The notes under the pieces are model-generated. The model made no database searches. It was not told the origin of the DNA and saw nothing but the letters and a program-made list of their open reading frames with translations. Shown here piece by piece: positions 1-5,839 of a stretch of 5,839 nucleotides of DNA. A program made the position numbers and the translations under genes. The stretch is from positions 1-5,839 of the forward strand of contig DGFH01000206.1 in assembly GCA_002391565.1 (NCBI GenBank). Reading direction: 5' to 3'. Position 1 is the stretch's first letter, and each line of letters opens with the position of its first letter. The DNA is from Anaerolineales bacterium UBA3905. Its GTDB lineage: Bacteria > Chloroflexota > Anaerolineae > Caldilineales > Caldilineaceae.

Positions 1-236
1 CTCTGGCAGGTGGCCGTCGCCCACCCTCAAGCCACGGCGCACGCAGGCCCGCACGCCGGCATCGGTCCATTCAATGTCGCGCCCCTTCACCTGTTTGCGG
101 TCGCGGAGATACTCCAGCAGGGCGCCATCGCCACAACCGATGTCAAGCACACGGGCGCCGGGTTCGATCAGGTCGGCAATCGCCAGCAGATCGGCGCGCA
201 ACTGCGGCGATTGGGTCAAAGTAGTAGATGGTAAGC

Positions 237-240
<4 letters not shown>
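1..240 (-). CDS. metW: MetW, methionine biosynthesis protein (partial, N-terminal 80 residues)
   Basis: This is the start of a class I SAM-dependent methyltransferase-fold protein of the MetW family, cut by the left edge exactly at a codon boundary. Visible are RADLLAIADLIEPGARVLDIGCGDG (residues 15-39; the glycine-rich SAM-binding motif I is VLDIGCGDG at 31-39), then LLEYLRD, then an acidic position E57 where motif II is expected, and the ACVRRGLRVGDG stretch typical of MetW around 65-76. Complete MetW proteins are about 200 residues, so more than half is missing here. The ATG overlaps the metX stop as ATGA (240-237), which points to translational coupling. In known genomes MetW lies next to MetX and is thought to assist or control homoserine acylation; its exact biochemical role is less settled than its gene linkage. 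The residues following the SAM motif (GRDIEWTDAG) differ somewhat from the usual GxEID pattern. Confidence 0.88.
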
Positions 241-1472
<1,232 letters not shown>

Positions 1473-1510
1473 CTACTAACCTTTTTGAACAATTTCAGAT
1501 GCAATGTCTA

Positions 1511-2299
1511 TCAACGGCGCACCCGCCAGATGCATGGCGTTGACTCCGCCAGCCGCACAAAGCCAAAGCGCTCGACGATCGGGCGGCTCATCGGGCTGGC
1601 GTCGATGGTGAGATAACGCCGTCCGCGCGCAATTGCTTCCTGCACGCGCACCGCCAGCAGCGCCGTATAGAAGCCCTGCTTGCGGTGGCTGGCCAACGTG
1701 GCGCCGCCCCACAAACTGGCAAATGGATTCTCCGTTGGGAAGTATATCCACCCACAGGAAACTGGCAACTCATCGGCGTAGGCAATATAGATGCTGATGC
1801 GCTCCGGCGACTGGGTCAGCGTCAAGCGCAAAAACTGTGCGACGAAGTCGCGCTCCTCACCCCAGACCTCCGCTTTGATGCGCTGAATCGCGTCGAGTTC
1901 GTCGGGATCGTGGATGCGGCGCACATCATGCGTCACCGGCTGAAGCAAGGCAGCAGGCGCCTGCGCCAGCGGCAGCGCCATGATGGTCTCACTTTCCTCC
2001 AACTCGAAACCATGCGCCGCCAGCCGCGCCTTGAGATCGGGCGGTGTGTCGTAGTCGTAGTGTTTCCACTCGAAATCACAGCCGAGCTGTTGGAAGTATT
2101 CGATCTGCGCCTGAATCGTTGCGTCGGCGTTGGTCGCGTCCAATCGCGAGTAGATCACCGCGCCGCGGTCGCCAGCCTCCACCGGAATCAGGCGGATGAG
2201 GTTGGGCAGCACCTCACGGCGCACGTCGGGCGATGCGGCCTGGATGCGTTCGTATTGGGTATAGAGCTGACAGAGGGCGTCAATATCGGAGTTTGTCAC
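1511..2299 (-). CDS. GNAT-family N-acetyltransferase, two-part
   Basis: This 262-residue protein has a recognisable acetyl-CoA-binding GNAT domain in its C-terminal half (about 122-262). Visible there are the strand ISIYIAYADELPVSCGWIYF (168-187), then WGGATLASHRKQGFYTALL (197-215), whose RKQGFY (206-211) is the pyrophosphate-binding motif A, and the terminal PIVERFGFVRL (240-250). The N-terminal half (about 1-115; DFEWKHYDYDTPPDLKARLAAHGFELEE at 75-102) is a pattern I associate with GNAT proteins whose first half is a degenerate partner domain. The substrate cannot be told from sequence. The start codon is GTG: there is no in-frame ATG between it and an upstream in-frame TAG, and only a weak GAGAAG precedes it. 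It begins 30 bp after the toxin stop and ends 38 bp before metX, so it is probably co-transcribed with both. It is too long and too different in layout to be a TacT-type tRNA-acetylating toxin. Confidence 0.85.
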   Translation of the reverse strand: MTNSDIDALCQLYTQYERIQAASPDVRREVLPNLIRLIPVEAGDRGAVIYSRLDATNADATIQAQIEYFQQLGCDFEWKHYDYDTPPDLKARLAAHGFELEESETIMALPLAQAPAALLQPVTHDVRRIHDPDELDAIQRIKAEVWGEERDFVAQFLRLTLTQSPERISIYIAYADELPVSCGWIYFPTENPFASLWGGATLASHRKQGFYTALLAVRVQEAIARGRRYLTIDASPMSRPIVERFGFVRLAESTPCIWRVRR

Positions 2300-2329
2300 A
2301 CAGGTCTTCTCACATTCATTGCTTGACGC

Positions 2330-2731
2330 CTACCGCCAGTTCTCCCAGCGCAGGCCAGGAACAGCGCGATAATCGCTATCAGTCGTCAACAAGATAAGGT
2401 CGTATCGAAGCGCCAGCACGGCAATAAGCGCATCGACGGTAGCAAGCTGTATACCTCGTTGCCTCAAAGCGATCTGCAAATCAGCGGCCAGCGCAGCATC
2501 TGTCTCATCTGGTATATAGCACGGGAATCGGGGTTGCAGTAAAGACCACTCTGCGCGATTGGCGGATGCTCTCGGCAGGATACTGATTCCGAATAGCGTC
2601 TCGGTCAGGACAGGCACACAAATCGCAAAACTGTCGCCTGCATCAAGATACTGCAAGACGCGTTTGCGGAGGGGATGTTGTAGAGTAACCAACGGTGAAG
2701 CATGATTCGTATCAAGCAGATAGGCGGGCAT
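2330..2731 (-). CDS. vapC: VapC-type PIN-domain ribonuclease toxin
   Basis: This 133-residue protein has the full PIN-domain signature. The acidic metal-binding residues are Asp7 (YLLDTN, 4-9), Glu44 (LTETLFGI, 42-49), Asp100 (ATVDALIA, 97-104) and Asp118/Asp120 (LLTTDSDY, 114-121). Length and order match single-domain VapC toxins, which are Mg-dependent endoribonucleases that cut tRNA or rRNA and are held inactive by a partner antitoxin. No acidic residue of the active site is missing, so it looks functional. The ATG lies 9 bp after the antitoxin stop with no clear Shine-Dalgarno, suggesting translation coupled to the antitoxin, the usual arrangement that keeps toxin below antitoxin. It ends in TAG 30 bp before the GNAT start. 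RNA target unknown. Confidence 0.88.
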   Translation of the reverse strand: MPAYLLDTNHASPLVTLQHPLRKRVLQYLDAGDSFAICVPVLTETLFGISILPRASANRAEWSLLQPRFPCYIPDETDAALAADLQIALRQRGIQLATVDALIAVLALRYDLILLTTDSDYRAVPGLRWENWR

Positions 2732-2740
2732 GTAAATTCA

Positions 2741-3079
2741 TCAACGGCTTTCTGCAAGATCGTTCGCCCGGTTGATTGCCTGAATTTCTGCCTCAACCGC
2801 GGCCCATTCTCGATTCCACATATCGAGATCAAAATCGTCGTCTTCAGATTCGCGGCGCAGCACATCCGCCAATGCACCGTGTGGTTTCCGAATATTGTGC
2901 GGATTGGGTGGTGCAGACTTGATTCTAGCGACGACTTCATCGACATCTGCGATGGGATGCTCTGTGAAGGCGCTGCGTAAGATGTCAAGGACAATATCTT
3001 CTGGAGGGCGACGCCACAACCTGGCGCGTTCCTGCACTTGATGCGCCAGTCCATCTGGGATCGTAACAGTCATTGTCAT
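2741..3079 (-). CDS. VapB-like antitoxin, probable ribbon-helix-helix DNA-binding protein
   Basis: This small 112-residue protein directly precedes the PIN toxin, the position of the antitoxin in vapBC operons. The N-terminal 40 residues (MTMTVTIPDGLAHQVQERAR, then RPPEDIVLDILRSAF at 24-38) look like a ribbon-helix-helix fold: a short beta strand followed by two helices. That domain would dimerise and repress its own promoter. The C-terminal part is acidic and tryptophan-containing (ESEDDDFDLDMWNREWAAVE at 77-96), as expected of a flexible tail that wraps and blocks the toxin. I chose ATG 3079 because a strong AGGAGGT lies 5 bp upstream; a second ATG at 3073 is possible. The reading frame stays open upstream to 3121, but that extension would include the ribosome site and adds nothing conserved. 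The family is assigned from context and N-terminal pattern, so the exact antitoxin class is uncertain. Confidence 0.78.
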   Translation of the reverse strand: MTMTVTIPDGLAHQVQERARLWRRPPEDIVLDILRSAFTEHPIADVDEVVARIKSAPPNPHNIRKPHGALADVLRRESEDDDFDLDMWNREWAAVEAEIQAINRANDLAESR

Positions 3080-3084
3080 GGCAT

Positions 3085-3091
3085 ACCTCCT
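3085..3091 (-). promoter_or_regulatory. Strong Shine-Dalgarno of the antitoxin gene
   Basis: The minus strand reads AGGAGGT, an almost perfect match to the anti-Shine-Dalgarno, 5 bp before ATG 3079. It is the strongest ribosome site in the window and decides the antitoxin start. The toxin behind it has no comparable site, so the antitoxin should be made in excess. Confidence 0.85.
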
Positions 3092-3125
3092 GTTGTCAGC
3101 TCCGGCGACTTTGCAGCCCACTTTT

Positions 3126-3134
3126 ATTCTATCA
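3126..3134 (-). promoter_or_regulatory. Candidate extended -10 promoter for the toxin-antitoxin run
   Basis: The minus strand reads TGATAGAAT: an extended -10 TGn directly followed by TAGAAT (5 of 6 to TATAAT). A -35 is weak (TTCAGC, 18 bp upstream), which is tolerable for an extended -10. Transcription would begin near 3119, giving a leader of about 40 nt before the antitoxin ATG. An imperfect dyad in the leader (plus-strand GTCAGC-TCC-GGCGAC, 3096-3110) could be an autorepression operator, but the match is poor. This is the only good promoter-like sequence I see before the run from antitoxin to metW. Confidence 0.5.
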
Positions 3135-3211
3135 CGTCTGCCCGTCGTTGCTGAACCAGGTGAAAAATCTTGGGCCTACTTCTCATTTCGGGCAAGCGTT
3201 CGTCACGCAGG

Positions 3212-4051
3212 TCATCGCCTCCGCCGTGACGGGCTGCCGTCGTTCTGTCTCTCGTTTCTGTAGATGTCCCACAGCAAAATCGAGCCGGCGCAGGCAACAT
3301 TCAGCGAATTGACGGCGCCGGAAATCGGAATTCTCACAAGCTGGTCGCATACTTCTTTTAAGGCGACGCTCATCCCCTTGGCTTCGTTGCCAAGGATGAG
3401 CGCGACCGGTCTGTGCAGCGCAACGTCAACCAGCGAGTCGCTTCCTGTCGAATCGGTGCCGACGATACGAATGTTGTTGCGCGCTTTTTCCTGTGCGATC
3501 CAGTCTTTCAATGCCTGCATCGACTGTATCTGAACGATGGTGGTGTGAAAGACTGCGCCCAGACTGGCGCGAATCACCTTTGGCTCGTGCCAATCGATCC
3601 CGTGCCCGACTACGAACACCGCATCCACGTCGAAAGCATTTGCCGAGCGAATGAGCGAGCCGAAATTGCCGTGGTCGCTTGGCCGGTCGAAGATCAGCAC
3701 GACAGGCTGAGCGGGCAGGGTAAGCTCTTCCAGGCGCATCGGCGCAACCCTGGCCGTGATCAGGAGTTCGGAGGGTTCCTCGCGGTCGCAAAGCTCTCGG
3801 TACAGGTCGAAAGACATCTCGATCAACGGCGCCTGGCTGGTTTTGACCAGCAGCTTGCCCCAGTCTGATAAACCCGCTTCATCATGAACGACGATGCGCG
3901 TGATTTCGAGGCCAGCGCGGATGGCCTGTTTGATCGACTCGATGCCTTCGACGAAGATTTCCCCTAGTTGATGGCGCTTCGACCGATTGAGCTTGAGCGA
4001 CTGAATGATCTGAAACTCCGCATTTTTGACGCTAATGAGTCGCTTCTTCAT
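3212..4051 (-). CDS. SpoU/TrmH-family RNA 2'-O-ribose methyltransferase
   Basis: This 279-residue enzyme is predicted to methylate a ribose 2'-OH in tRNA or rRNA using SAM. The N-terminal domain (about 1-100; FVEGIESIKQAIRAGLEITRIVV at 33-55) is the small substrate-binding domain of the family. The C-terminal knotted SPOUT domain has all three motifs: motif 1 GNFGSLIRSA (128-137) with Asn129 and Arg135, motif 2 LILGNEAKGMS (218-228) with Glu223, and motif 3 IPISGAVNSLNV (241-252) with Ser249 and Asn251. DWHEPKVIRASLGAVFHT (153-170) is also typical. The frame is open back to 4231, but those 60 extra residues resemble no SpoU protein and run into the dnaE promoter. ATG 4051, which starts MKKRLISVKN, fits the family; its Shine-Dalgarno is weak. 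The target nucleotide, and hence an RlmB, TrmH or other name, cannot be assigned. The gene ends in SPSRRRR, a basic tail, 132 bp before the antitoxin start with no clear terminator. Confidence 0.88.
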   Translation of the reverse strand: MKKRLISVKNAEFQIIQSLKLNRSKRHQLGEIFVEGIESIKQAIRAGLEITRIVVHDEAGLSDWGKLLVKTSQAPLIEMSFDLYRELCDREEPSELLITARVAPMRLEELTLPAQPVVLIFDRPSDHGNFGSLIRSANAFDVDAVFVVGHGIDWHEPKVIRASLGAVFHTTIVQIQSMQALKDWIAQEKARNNIRIVGTDSTGSDSLVDVALHRPVALILGNEAKGMSVALKEVCDQLVRIPISGAVNSLNVACAGSILLWDIYRNERQNDGSPSRRRR

Positions 4052-4201
4052 GATGAACCGCTTCGCAGACAGTACTGGAATTACACCTGGCGTAGCCAAC
4101 AACGCTTCACTTTCTATCACAAAGAGTGTAAAGCCGTGAATCCAATCGCCCATGTAGAGCGCGCATATAGCCTGCTGCGGTTCGGCGCGCCGTCCATCCT
4201 C

Positions 4202-4210
4202 TGCTATAAT
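4202..4210 (+). promoter_or_regulatory. Extended -10 promoter of dnaE
   Basis: TGCTATAAT is an extended -10 element (TGn) followed by a perfect TATAAT hexamer (4205-4210). The best -35 at a suitable distance, TTCGGC at 4181-4186, is poor, as often seen with extended -10 promoters. Transcription would begin about 4217, leaving a leader of about 58 nt before the dnaE ATG. It sits in the 223-bp gap (4052-4274) between the divergent methyltransferase and dnaE; the rest of that gap shows no other gene. Confidence 0.7.
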
Positions 4211-4224
4211 GCGCTTGCAGCCGT

Positions 4225-4238
4225 AGAACACCGGTTCT
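4225..4238. promoter_or_regulatory. Candidate LexA (SOS) box in the dnaE leader
   Basis: AGAAC-ACCG-GTTCT is a perfect 5+5 inverted repeat with a 4-bp spacer. Its core GAAC-N4-GTTC is the core of the LexA/DinR box of Gram-positive bacteria (Bacillus form CGAACRNRYGTTYG). It lies about 8-22 bp downstream of the predicted dnaE transcription start, a place where a bound repressor would block the polymerase. The outer bases are A and T instead of C and G, and the spacer matches the Bacillus form only in part. It could instead act as a short RNA hairpin. LexA itself is not encoded in this window, so the assignment is inference from the motif and its position. Confidence 0.45.
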
Positions 4239-4274
4239 GATTATGCAAAGTAGTTCATAGCAGGCGCAACCACC

Positions 4275-5839
<1,565 letters not shown>

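Noticed and set aside
1494..1520. TTGATA (minus strand) before metX as a possible -35
   Set aside because: No acceptable -10 lies 15-19 bp downstream; the bases there read TTGTTC/TGTTCA.
1685..2326. Open frame of 213 codons on the plus strand, antisense to the GNAT gene
   Set aside because: It has no domain signal and overlaps the GNAT gene over nearly its whole length, so it is a shadow frame.
1511..3079. GNAT gene next to a ribbon-helix-helix antitoxin read as a TacAT-type toxin-antitoxin system
   Set aside because: The PIN toxin sits between them and is the natural partner. The GNAT protein is 262 residues with two halves, unlike the short single-domain TacT/AtaT toxins.
3150..3211. Possible terminator after the methyltransferase gene (GCGT-GACGA-ACGC hairpin and a separate T run at 3167-3163, minus strand)
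   Set aside because: The hairpin has only a 4-bp stem and is not followed by the T run, and the sequence just before the T run does not fold into a convincing stem.
4085..4140. Possible minus-strand promoter TTCACG with GATAGA for the methyltransferase
   Set aside because: Only 4 of 6 and 3 of 6 matches, which is within chance for this region.
4243..4260. Five-codon mini-frame (MQSSS) in the dnaE leader, possible leader peptide
   Set aside because: It has no Shine-Dalgarno and no informative codons; an ATG followed by an early stop is common by chance.

Overview
The window looks like chromosomal DNA of a GC-rich bacterium. Chloroflexota is the best guess. It rests mainly on the DnaE, whose active-site stretch (PDFDLDYPDDQREEM, then IATFNRMKAKAAVRDVGRA) reads like polymerases of that phylum, and on the mix of a metX-metW pair with a PIN-domain toxin pair. 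This is inference from remembered family patterns, not from a search.

Layout. Positions 1-3079 hold a tight minus-strand run, read from right to left: a ribbon-helix-helix-type antitoxin, a PIN-domain (VapC-type) toxin, a two-part GNAT acetyltransferase, homoserine O-acyltransferase MetX, and the first 80 codons of MetW, which is cut by the window edge. Gaps are 9, 30 and 38 bp, and metX and metW overlap by 4 bp (ATGA). The only good promoter-like sequence upstream of the run is an extended -10 (TGATAGAAT) before the antitoxin, which also has a near-perfect Shine-Dalgarno. Next comes a separate minus-strand gene (3212-4051) for a SpoU/TrmH-type RNA 2'-O-ribose methyltransferase. The plus strand carries the first 521 codons of dnaE (4275 to the right edge), divergent from the methyltransferase.

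How they fit together. MetX activates homoserine by acylation for methionine synthesis, and MetW is its usual partner. The toxin-antitoxin pair and the GNAT gene are accessory in character but sit directly upstream and may share the transcript. DnaE is the replicative polymerase subunit. Its leader has a perfect extended -10 (TGCTATAAT), and just downstream of it a palindrome AGAAC-ACCG-GTTCT with the GAAC-N4-GTTC core of Gram-positive LexA (SOS) boxes. This is the most interesting regulatory signal in the window. The DnaE PHP domain also keeps the full set of metal-binding residues that E. coli DnaE has lost, which suggests built-in proofreading.

I see no RNA genes, CRISPR array, insertion sequence or riboswitch, and no convincing terminator. 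No stretch longer than 300 bp lacks a gene: the largest gaps are 4052-4274 (divergent promoter region) and 3080-3211 (toxin-antitoxin promoter region).
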